Shown: piece by piece, positions 1 through 8,988 of the stretch | Position numbering within the stretch: the first letter of the stretch is position 1 | Layout of the letters: the number at the start of each line of letters is the position of its first letter | Origin: Lepus europaeus | Taxonomy: Eukaryota; Chordata; Mammalia; Lagomorpha; Leporidae | Reading direction: 5' to 3' | DNA: 64,000 nt | Assembly: GCF_033115175.1 (NCBI RefSeq) | Contig: NC_084838.1 | Coordinates: forward strand, 91,477,968 to 91,541,967 | Notes under the pieces: model-generated | Seen by the model: the letters and a program-made list of their open reading frames with translations, nothing else | What the model was told of the DNA's origin: nothing | The model's database searches: none | Translations under genes and position numbers: made by a program

Positions 1-460
1 GCCCAGGCTGGCCTCTGCTGGACCGGGCCCAGCGGCCAGCCACTGCTCCGACTGCTGCACAGGGGGCCGCTGTGTTGTATGTGGGGGCCGGTGGCAGGCC
101 CAGAAGGTTGGAACTGGACAGCCCAGCATCCTGTGCCCGGAGAAGGGTCGTGGCCCCCTGGGGACAAGCTGCAGGTCCATGGATGGGCCAGACCAAGGGC
201 CCCGGCCGGCCTCTGTCTCAGGACATTCCCGAGGGACAAGGAGTTGCCTCACCTCCCGCCGATGCACCAGCACCCCCATCTCCCAGTCTCCCTGCTGACC
301 TCAGTGCCTGGGATTGGCGACCATTGGGAGGGAGCCGTGCCCACATGGGCACCTGGCCCTGCCCCGCAGTGACCGGCAGAGCCTCTGCCCCCTCCTCGGG
401 AGCCCAAGCCCCGCGTTTTCTAATCAGGAATGACTAATAAAGCCCTGATCCTCCGTGCTG
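1..460 (+). other. NINJ1: 3' end of a plus-strand gene, inferred NINJ1 3' UTR
   Basis: No conserved coding sequence is visible here, but the stretch ends in a clean AATAAA with a T/G/C-rich region after it, as a terminal exon does. In human 9q22.31 the order is FGD3, SUSD3, CARD19, NINJ1, and NINJ1 is convergent with CARD19. CARD19 and SUSD3 are both on the minus strand here, so NINJ1 should end, on the plus strand, just left of CARD19. NINJ1 encodes ninjurin-1, a small two-pass membrane protein that mediates plasma-membrane rupture in lytic cell death. Its coding exons would lie to the left of the window. The gene name rests on synteny alone. Confidence 0.55.
436..441 (+). terminator. NINJ1: Poly(A) signal AATAAA, inferred NINJ1
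   Basis: A canonical AATAAA sits in the context TGACTAATAAAGCCC. Cleavage would fall near 455-465. No other AATAAA outside a repeat was noticed nearby. Confidence 0.6.
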
Positions 461-1728
461 GCCTCCACGTGCTGCCCCTCCCCCTGCTGTGGGCAGCTCC
501 CTGCGTGGCTCAGAGGCTGGGGTTGGGGAGCACTTTGGTTCTGGCACCTCCCAGGGTGGGGGATGGAGACATAGGGCTGGGAGGCTGAGTCCATAACTTG
601 TGTTCTGTAACTTGCAGTTGTTGTCGGATACACAGAGACTCCCCTACACACCCAAAAGCTCCCTGCTGGGGGGTTCCTGGCCACCTCCCCGGCCCCTGTG
701 AGAGGGGCAAGTTCCACTCGGCCATGGGGTCGGAACTGGGAAGGCCCGCAGGGCACAGCGGCGGGAGCACGGGGGCTCCTCGCTGGCCTGACTTGGGCTG
801 GCAGCCCAGCCCAGGTCTGCAAGACAGAGACCCTGCAGGGCTCACTGCCCTGCCCCAGGGCCTGCTGTGCCTGTTAGAGCGAAATAAGATCAAATGGAGC
901 CCAGCCCAGGACCCCCGGCCCCACCAGCTGGCCATCTGAGCACACAGCAGGCAGGCACTTGGTCTGCTCGGGCCCCTGCAGTACCCGTGAAGCAGTTCCA
1001 GGACACCTGGCCCAGGCGCCTGCAGGGCAGCTCGGGGACTGAGGACTTAGGACCCTGGCTGTCCTCTCCTGGGGCCTCTCCACCCAGGAGTCAGGGAGGG
1101 GCAGCCACATCTGAATCCCTAAATGCCTCCCCTAGGCCCTGCAGCTCCTGGCCTGCACGGGAGCCACACATGAAGCCACGCCCTGTCCACCCCTCATGGA
1201 GTTCCTGTGCTCGGTGTTCGTTCTTTGATGTCTGTGTCATCGTATCGGGGTCCTGGTCCCCCTCGCCCCTCGGTACTGAGTCTGATGCTTCCCCTGCAGT
1301 GTGATCTGGTGCTGGGCATGGTCAGCAGGGGTGTTGTCCATGGGAGGAGGGCAGCTAGTGGCCAGTCTTGGGGCTACCTGCTCTGATCCCTCACCCAGGG
1401 GAAGCTCAGCTCCCTGGCCCCAGCCTTTAAGCCCTCATCTCCTCCCTCTCCCCACCCCTTCCCTAGATAAGGGACTCCAGCAGCCGTCCTGGTCTGCCCA
1501 CCACCCCTCCCAGCCCATCCCTGCATCTCCCCACATGCCGGGCCCCTCGTAGCCTGGGGTGGAGCTTCCCATCTGTGTTGCTGCAGTGCCTCCACCTGGC
1601 CCCCTCCAGGCGAGATACCTGGGCATCTCCCACCAGCCTTTCTCCCTCCAGAGGAAAGCCTTCCAGAGCCCCTGCGGCTCCCACTTGCCCGCCCTCTCCC
1701 CCTGGCTTTGCCTTAAAGTAAAGGGAGA
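461..1728. other. Intergenic DNA, no gene seen
   Basis: GC-rich single-copy sequence. Open frames on both strands carry no recognisable domain and no conserved splice structure. Nothing else is supported. Confidence 0.6.
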
Positions 1729-2027
1729 GGTGGGCATTCGGCTCAGTGGTTGTGACGCTGCTTGGGACGCCACATCCCACGCTGGAGTGCCTGTGTTCAA
1801 GTCCTGGCTGCAGCTTCCTGCTAATGCACACCGTGCGAGGTGGCAGTACTCAAGTACTTGAGTCCCTGGGGGCCAGACTGAATTCCGGGCTGCTGGCTTC
1901 AGCCTGGCCCAGCCCCAGCTCTCCTGCAGGCCTCTGGGAAGTGAACCAGCAGTTGGAAGTGTGTTCCCTCTCTGCCCCACCCCCCCCCCACACACACCTT
2001 TAAAAATAAATAAATAAAATACCCCAG
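1729..2027 (+). mobile_element. CSINE, sense, diverged
   Basis: The diverged head (GTGGGCATTCGGCTCAGTGG) is followed by the CSINE body, a run of C and CA, and an AAATAAATAAAT tail. It is an older subfamily without the GC-rich head of the young copies. Confidence 0.9.
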
Positions 2028-3585
2028 GGGGGGAGTAGGAGAAGCCAGACTGGCAAGCATTGGTGACTGGAGTCGGGCGCTCGTGCACTGTTCACACCGT
2101 GTCTGTCCCATCACGAGAGCTTTTGGAAATAGCCAGTGTGTGGGACAAGTCCACCCTGCGCCGAGCTGCAGAGCACACAGGCAGATTGCTACAGGCTGTG
2201 AAGGCAGGAGCCCCGGTGCCTCCAGACCCTGGCCAGGGTGGTCCAGGTGCACCCTGCCCAGCGCAGGCACCCTGGGGTGGCTCCACTGTGGGCTGGCTGC
2301 CAGCCCTCGGGAGCCTGGTCTCTGGCCAGCATCCAAATGTTGGCCAATGCATGGCTTAGTTCCTCCTCTGCCAGGAGAGGAAGTTCACCCGGATGGGCTG
2401 GAGGGGGAGCCCCGATGGGGGGGGGGGCACTGAGACCAGGCTGGACTCTGAGGGGCAGGGACGCTAAGGACAGGGCACAGTTCCCCCCACACATCCGGGG
2501 CTTCAAGGTCAGGACTGGTGTTTAATGAGGCACCTTGATGCCTGAGGGTGGGGCGTCAGCCCATTGCCAGGGGTTGTGCCTGAGCCCCCCATGGCCCTGG
2601 TCCCCACCCCGGCCCCTACCCCAGCTGTTACTGCCTCCCGCTCTAACATACTGTTGCACGAGGGGAGCCTCCTCCCAGCCTTCACCAGGCACTGGGCTCA
2701 GCCTGAGGTCGCTCCTGGGGCCTTCCCAACCACTGCCCGCGGCTGCCCCTCCTGCTCACTGCTCTGGCCACTGTTTGCATTTGTGCTGCCCTTGGTGTCT
2801 TTTTTAGAGTCACCGTCCACGTTGTGGTAGAGGCCAGTGTGACTGGTACGACCTGGCGTGGTGTCCGAGCCTGGCCCGTGGCAGGGCTGGCACCTTGCCA
2901 ATGAGTCCTCCCGCCTGGGACTTCTGGAGCCTGGGGTAGCCAGCTCCGTCCATGGCTGTCTTTTATTAAAGGCCCTGGTCTGGCACCCCATATCACCATG
3001 CCACCCCCACTGCTTGTGTCCCCAGCACTGTGGCACAAACTGGGTGTTTGGTGAACATCTGGGCCAAACCCACTCCGTCGTCCACATGTGCTGGTGCCAT
3101 GCACCCATCAGACACCAAGGGTTGGACAGAAAACCTAGGCCCAGGAGCTAGTCAGGGCGGAGAGAACAGGGCAGGTGTGACCCTCTTCATGGGGTCCAGG
3201 CCCCTAACATGTCCTCTCTGGCCTGACTTTCCCCCAGGCCCCTCTGTGTGGCCTGCTCTGGCCCCAGGAACCTGGATCTATTCACACAGGGGAGCCATGG
3301 TAGGGGCACCTGGAGCGTAAGTGAGGGGCCCAACCAACAGGTAAGGAAGAGGACCCGCCAGGTGGAGGAGGTGGCATCAGATTACGGGGAAGCCAGCAGG
3401 TGACGCTGGATTGCGGAGAATGTTCCCAGTTCTGGGACAGTCTGAGACAAACCCTGAGGCTGGCCGGAGCAGGGACCATGCTGCAGAAAGAACAGGCTGG
3501 GGGAGGAGCCAGCTGGGGCGGGGCAGGTGGGCTGGTCACACAGAAGGGGGGTGATCCCGGGGCTGGCTGAGATGGAAGGTGGTTT
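2028..3585. other. Intergenic DNA, no gene seen
   Basis: GC-rich sequence between two SINEs, with a short poly(G) run at about 2418-2427. No exon, RNA gene or recognisable repeat was identified. Confidence 0.55.
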
Positions 3586-3639
3586 TCTTTTATTTTTTTA
3601 AGATTTTTATTTATTTATTTGACAGGTAGAGTCACAGAC

Positions 3640-3679
<40 letters not shown>

Positions 3680-3937
3680 TCTTCCTTCTGTTGGTTCACC
3701 CCCCAAATGGCCACTACAGCCGGAGCTATGCCGATCCGAAGCCAGGAGCCAGGTGCTTCTTCCTGGTCTCCCATGCAGGTGCAGGGCCCAAGCACCTGGG
3801 CCATCCTCCACTGCCCTCCTGGGCCACAGCCGAGAGCTGGACTGGAAGAGGAGCAACTGGGACTAGAACTGGTGCCCATATGGGATGCCGGTGCCGCAGG
3901 CAGAGGATTAACCAAGAGAGTCACGGCGCCGGCCCCA
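3586..3937 (-). mobile_element. CSINE, antisense, with a long (GA)n
   Basis: It reads TTTTTTTAAGATTTTTATTT, then GACAGGTAGAGTCACAGACA, a (GA)n run at about 3641-3676, the SINE body and a GGCGCCGGCCCC end. That is a full-length reverse-complemented CSINE with an expanded internal CT/GA tract. Confidence 0.93.
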
Positions 3938-3974
3938 GGTGGTTTTCTTAACCTTTTTATTGTAATGGTAGAGA

Positions 3975-4094
3975 GGCGATTAGATGGGTGGGTAAGTGGA
4001 TGGTGATGGATGATAGAGGAGGTGATGGCGATAGATACGAGAGAGATATAGATGATAGCTGTGAAAGATGATGATAGATAATGATGGTGATAGA

Positions 4095-4131
<37 letters not shown>

Positions 4132-4190
4132 AAATGGATAGATGCTTGACTGAACAGAGGTGGGTGGATGGATGGATGCAGAGTATAATG
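3975..4190. repeat. GATA/GATG and (GA)n microsatellite
   Basis: Purine-rich, imperfect GATG/GATA repeats run into a pure (GA)n at about 4100-4128 and end in TGGATGGATGGATG. It probably grew from the region next to the preceding SINE. Confidence 0.85.
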
Positions 4191-6257
4191 GGTTACTCCA
4201 AGTTGTTCCTGGGGAAATGTCCCCTGATGAGGAAGCAGCTCTGTCACCCCAAGGCCCAATCCCAGACCCTCACTCCCTCCCAGGAACCCTTGCTGGTGTC
4301 TCCATCACGCAGGTACCCTGTGTGGACACGGTGCTCACCCCTAGCAGGCCGCACACACCAGTGTGCCTTGTGGGTTGGGGGATCCGCAGGCTCCCTCCCA
4401 CGTGGCTCAGTCTCCTTGCCGTCACCCTGTGCAGACTGGGCCTGTTAATCCTCTGGTTCTGGATGTGCTGAGAAGGCAGCTGTTAGCTGTTTGCTCGGGA
4501 CCTTCTCTCCTACCTGCCCACAAGAGGCCGGGGCTGGGGGGGCAGTGGTTCCGATTCTGCCCAGTGTCCCTGTTGAAATCGGGGAGCTGACTGTTCTCAT
4601 GGTTTTCATCTTTCTCACAAAGGTTTCTCGTAGGGGACACTAGCTCCATTTGGCTGGAGGAAACGCGCCTATCTGGGCCTGAGCTCAGCAGTCCTCTTCC
4701 TGCAAAGCCATGGATGTGAGGTCCGCACAGCAGGGCCTCTGCCCCACCCCGTGGCTGCAGTGGGGCCACTGGGAAGTGGGGGCCGAGGAGCCCTGAGACC
4801 TGGCCCCAGGCCTCCCCTCGGGGCCCTGGCTCCTCACATCTCTGGAACCCACTAAGATCTGGGGTCCCACCGCCTCGTAACAGGTGCTCCTAGAGCCAGG
4901 CCCCAACACCAGGTGCTGTCCTGCACCGCTGTGCCCACTCCCTGGCAGGGGTCACCATTCTTACACCCACCTTACAGGTGAGAACGAGGCTCAGCAGTGA
5001 CGGGGCCCCTTGGGGGCTGTCTCAGGTGCTAAGGCAGTGTGGAACATGACAGGCCCCACCCCTCACAGACCCTCATGCCAGCCACAGAAGGAAAAGTGTT
5101 CAAAACCGCACCCTGCGACCAGGTCTCTGCCCCTGGGCTGGTCTGGAGTTTGTGTGCAGGACGAGGGGCAGGGGCTCCCAGGTGACACAGACCCAAGCAG
5201 CAGCAGCCCTAGTGGCCGAGGGACATCTGGGGACACTGGCAGGGCCATCTGTAAGGGAGAGAGGGCTCAGCCCTGGGATGCTGGCCAGCAGGAACTGGAA
5301 ATGGCCACCCCCATTCTAGCAGTGTCAGCGCCCCCCACAACCTGGCCCTGAGCCTGCAGAGTTGACACGCTCATTACCCCATGTTGTGCAACTTGCAGCT
5401 GCACTTCCAGGTTTTGAGTGACGTGGCCATCTGTCCTTGCCGACCTGGGCTCTGGCACACGGCTCCTGCCACTGGGCCCCCTCCTCCCCCCTCCAGTCTC
5501 CAGTGGTGGAAGTTCTTCTATCACTAGCGGCTCCTACACATGTGCACCTGGGAGCAAAGCCTGGGGCCCTGGAGGGGACAGCTGTTCTAACCCGTGTGTC
5601 ATGAGGTCCTGGGGCAGGTGGCACTCACCAGGACATCCAGGATGAGTGACAGGTGGGTGTGCCGTGTCCTGCAGCTGCTGTGGGGCACAGCTGGCGAGGG
5701 CACAGGTGCCCCACAGTGCTGTGCAGGTGCATGTGGCTGGGGGTGGCTTCTTTCCTCTGAGAACTACTACGTCCCCAGGCATGGCCACCAGTGGATCAGG
5801 CGAGGAAGGGGCCTGAGAGGTGCTGAGGCCTGTGCAGGGACATCCTGCTGTGCTCCCCTCCTGGGCCAGGAGGCGGCTGACAGGGACGCACCTGGCTGTG
5901 GTCAAGACTGGCAGAGCTCAGCTGCAGGAGCCCAGCCTGGTCAGAGGGCGAGGCAGGTGTGGACCTCAGGGCAGGGCCTGGGTGGTCACAGAGGGGACAA
6001 AGCTGGCAGTCCCAGGAGACTGAGGACCCATACCCAGGAGACTGGCGAGTCCCACTTAGGGGATGGCATCCTGCCCGTGGCACCCAGGGAATCGGCCTTA
6101 CAGGTTATTCCAGCAGCTCCGAGTTCTCCAGGTCTGGTCCCAGAGCTTCCCAGGCCACAGAACCACCTGTGGACAATCCTGGCAGGGACTAGAAACTCAG
6201 CACCCGTTGTGGCCTCTCCTGAGCAAGTCATGCCCACTCACATCTTTTGTCTGTTTG
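4191..6257. other. Intergenic DNA, MIR-like fragment only
   Basis: No gene is seen. Around 4955-5000 the sequence CACCTTACAGGTGAGAACGA followed by GGCTCAGCAG resembles the core of an antisense MIR. Open frames at 5534-6301 are unconserved and overlap on both strands. Confidence 0.5.
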
Positions 6258-6482
6258 TGTTAAAGATTTATGTATTTATTTATTCAAAAGAAGAGGGGTG
6301 AATACCTTCCACCTTCTGGTTCTTTCCCCAGATGGCTGGTAACACTCAGGTCTGGGCCAGGGAAAGCCAGGAGCCAGGAACTGCATCCTGGTCTCCCATG
6401 TGGGATGCAGCGGCCAAGCCCCTGGGCCATCTTTCGCGGCCTTCTCAGGCACACTAACAGGAACCTGGATACAAGTGAAACA
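6258..6482 (-). mobile_element. CSINE, antisense, tail part of a split copy
   Basis: Starts GTGTTAAAGATTTATGTATT and runs to AACCTGGATACAAGTGAAAC. The missing head part continues at 6781, so this copy was interrupted by the sense CSINE at 6483-6780. Confidence 0.85.
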
Positions 6483-6780
6483 GGGGCAGGTGCTATGGTG
6501 TATCTGTCAAGGCCACCACCTGTGGCACCGGCATCCCATACAGATGCTGCTTCCTGTCCTTCATTCCACTTCTGATCCAGCTTCCTGCTCATGGCCTAAA
6601 AAAGCAGCTGAGGATGGCCCAACTGCTTGGGCCCCTGCACCCACATGGGAAAGGGAGACCCAGAAGAAGCTCCTGGCTTCAGATGGGCCCAGCTCTGGCT
6701 ACTGCAGCCATCTGGGGAGTGAAACAGGAGACAGATCTCTGTCTCCCTCCAACTCCACCTTTCAAATAAATGAATCTTTA
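6483..6780 (+). mobile_element. CSINE, sense, inserted in another CSINE
   Basis: Head, body and a CAAATAAATGAATCTTTA tail are present. The flanks AAGTGAAACAG (left) and AAGTGGAGCAG (right) look like a decayed target-site duplication taken from the host SINE. Confidence 0.85.
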
Positions 6781-6860
6781 GAAGTGGAGCAGCTGGGACT
6801 TGAACTGGTGCTGACAGGGGATTCTGGAATCATAAGTGCCACAGTGCCGAACTCCAGTTC
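6781..6860 (-). mobile_element. CSINE, antisense, head part of the split copy
   Basis: GAAGTGGAGCAGCTGGGACT is the expected continuation of the reverse-complement CSINE broken at 6482. The end toward GCCACAGTGCC is diverged. Confidence 0.75.
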
Positions 6861-8709
6861 ACACCCTTGACCCAAGTGTTTGTCACTCCCACCTAGCACT
6901 GTCACCATCACCCAGATGCCTGTCAATATGACCAGGGGTATGTCACACGGGCATCTGTCACCTTCACCCAGGCACCTAACTACCCCTGCGAGTGTGGAGT
7001 AGCCTCCTGAGTCCTGCCGCTCTGAGCTGGGATCGGGTTCCTAGAGGAAGGTTCCCAGTTCACAGATGGGCAAACCGAGACTCTGATCTTGTGGCTCGGG
7101 GGTGCAGTGAGCTACACCTGGGGGCTGTCTGCAAAGCCACTTCTCCTCGCTGGGGGGTAGTGTCCCAGCCAACAGGGGTCTCAGAGGGTCTGCAGTCACA
7201 CAGGAGACCAGATCACCACATCGTGGAGTGCCTGCCTGTGCTTCCCACTCCTGCGTGCCGGGAGAACCCGAGACTGGGAGCCTGGTTCTGAGACCAGCTC
7301 CGGGACACGGCGGCATCCCATGGCACGGCCTGCCCTGGAGCCTCCGGAAACCCCCGTGGAAAGCGCACATTCATGATGATTCTGCAAGTTGGCAAGTGTT
7401 CTTGTTTCTCCTAAATAGGCTCGTGAGAGGAAGCTGGGGAAGTCGCTGGGAGAGGGACCATTCCCAGGGCCTTGCGGGTGTGCATGTACCGTGTGGGTGA
7501 ATGCGCACGTAGTGGGCATGTGCATACGTGCACACTGACGTGCGTGGGCAGAGGCCCACGAGCTGCCCCTGGCTGCAGTGTGGTGTTGGGCTCCGCCTCA
7601 GCTTCCTCATCTGTGACGTGAGGGTAGTGATGGGGTTCCCACAGAGCGGGGGGGGGCTGGGGTGTCCGCCGGCCCCTGCCTGCGGGAGGAGCTGCCTGGT
7701 GGGTGGCTCGCACTGCTGAAGGCAGGAGGGCCCCGAGGGGGCTGATGATGGAAGCCCAGAGCGGAGCGCCCAGGCGCTCCGCTGTGCCCACTCAGCACCC
7801 AGGGCCCACAGGGGAGGTCCCAGGACAGATGCCCAGGCCGGCAGGAGCAGGGCAGCAGGGTGCTGTGAGGCCTTCACCTCCAAAGGTTCTGGGCCCTGCT
7901 TGGTTCTCAGGATCCGGACCTCCCTCTCCACCTGGGAGGGGTGGCCCTTGTGGGTGACAAGGACTTGAAGCTCACTTCCTGCCAGGGGCTCTGGCTGTAG
8001 TTGTTTTACATGGCCAGCGCCCAGTCCCCGGACCTGCCCAGCCAGCCTGCGGCCTCGCTGACTCCTCACCCCCCTGCCATCAGCATGTAGGGTGTGGCCC
8101 CGAGGGCCCCAGCTGTGTGGGGACACAGGGGGCTGACAGGACGGGGAGGAGCCAAGGCTCTGGTGACTGCATGGTAACTGAGGCCGGGAGCAGAGACCTG
8201 GTAAGGAGGGGTCGAGGGGTCTCCTTGGACAGTCGGGGGGAAGGGAACAAAGAAGGGGTGACCTAACATCCGGTCCCCCTTTTACTAGCTGAGTGACGCC
8301 CCCTGGGCCTCGGGGTTCCCATCAGGAGAGCTAACAGCCCCACCTGCTGGGTGAGTGGTGAGGGCTCAGTGCAACCTCGGGGGGGAGCTCACAGCTGCTG
8401 GGTCCCCACTGGTGTCCCCCTGGAAATGGCCGTGGGGAGGGGCTAGCCAGCCCGTTCTTGCCACCTGGCAGAGATAGCAGGGAAGGCTCAGCGGGGAGTC
8501 TGGGGGAGGATGGGGTGCAGGACTGATGGGGGAGGGGAGGGAACCTCTGAGAGGAAGGGGATGTGGGGGGAGGACAGTATGAGAGAGGAATATGGGGTGG
8601 GCGAGCTCCCACGGTGGATGTCCTGCCCTAAGGGCTGGACTCCCCAGTAGCTGCCGAATCAGACACACCCAGAATCATCTAGAAAACCCCTGAGACCAGG
8701 GAGAGAGCG
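6861..8709. other. Intergenic DNA between NINJ1 and CARD19
   Basis: No gene is seen. It contains a degenerate repeat built on TGTCAC at about 6881-6980, a TG/CA-rich alternating stretch at 7485-7555, and a MIR-like piece (CAGCTTCCTCATCTGTGACG) near 7600. CARD19 polyadenylation falls at its right edge. Confidence 0.5.
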
Positions 8710-8872
8710 CGGCTGAGAGGACGTGAACATTTAATATCATTAAGCACCTTGTAGGGAGAAGGCGATACGCTTCTTACAGGAGTTATAAATAATGAAACAC
8801 ACGTAGAAAAGGAGGCGCCGGGCCCCGCAGGCACAGGGCCTCTTTGGTGGAGCGGTGGGCGGTCTGTGGCCG
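8710..8872 (-). other. CARD19: CARD19 3' UTR
   Basis: Sequence between the CARD19 stop codon (8875-8873) and the putative poly(A) signal. The 5' part is GC-rich and the 3' part AT-rich. The exact cleavage site is inferred. Confidence 0.6.
8730..8735 (-). terminator. CARD19: Putative CARD19 poly(A) signal ATTAAA
   Basis: On the minus strand the sequence reads ATTAAA, the commonest variant poly(A) hexamer, about 140 bases past the stop codon. No AATAAA was seen between it and the stop. Confidence 0.55.
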
Positions 8873-8988
8873 TCAGAGGCCCCCCAGGTCATCTGCTAGG
8901 AAGGCTAGCAGGTAGCGGCTGACGTGCCTGTCGATGATGACTGGCGAGAAGCCGAGGAGGCGCCGGGCCCCCGGCAGCCCCCTGGAGT
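8873..8988 (-). CDS. CARD19: CARD19 coding exon 6 (C-terminus and stop)
   Basis: The acceptor TCTGTCTCCAG precedes ACTCCAGG. The exon encodes residues 146-183, including GFSPVIIDRHVSRYLLAFLA, and ends CTC TGA. The phase fits exon 5. Confidence 0.96.

Noticed and set aside
358-374. Frame ending APGPAPQ-stop as the NINJ1 C-terminus (human ends MAPQQ)
   Set aside because: The preceding residues do not match NINJ1, and the poly(A) signal would then be only about 65 bases away, far shorter than the usual NINJ1 3' UTR.
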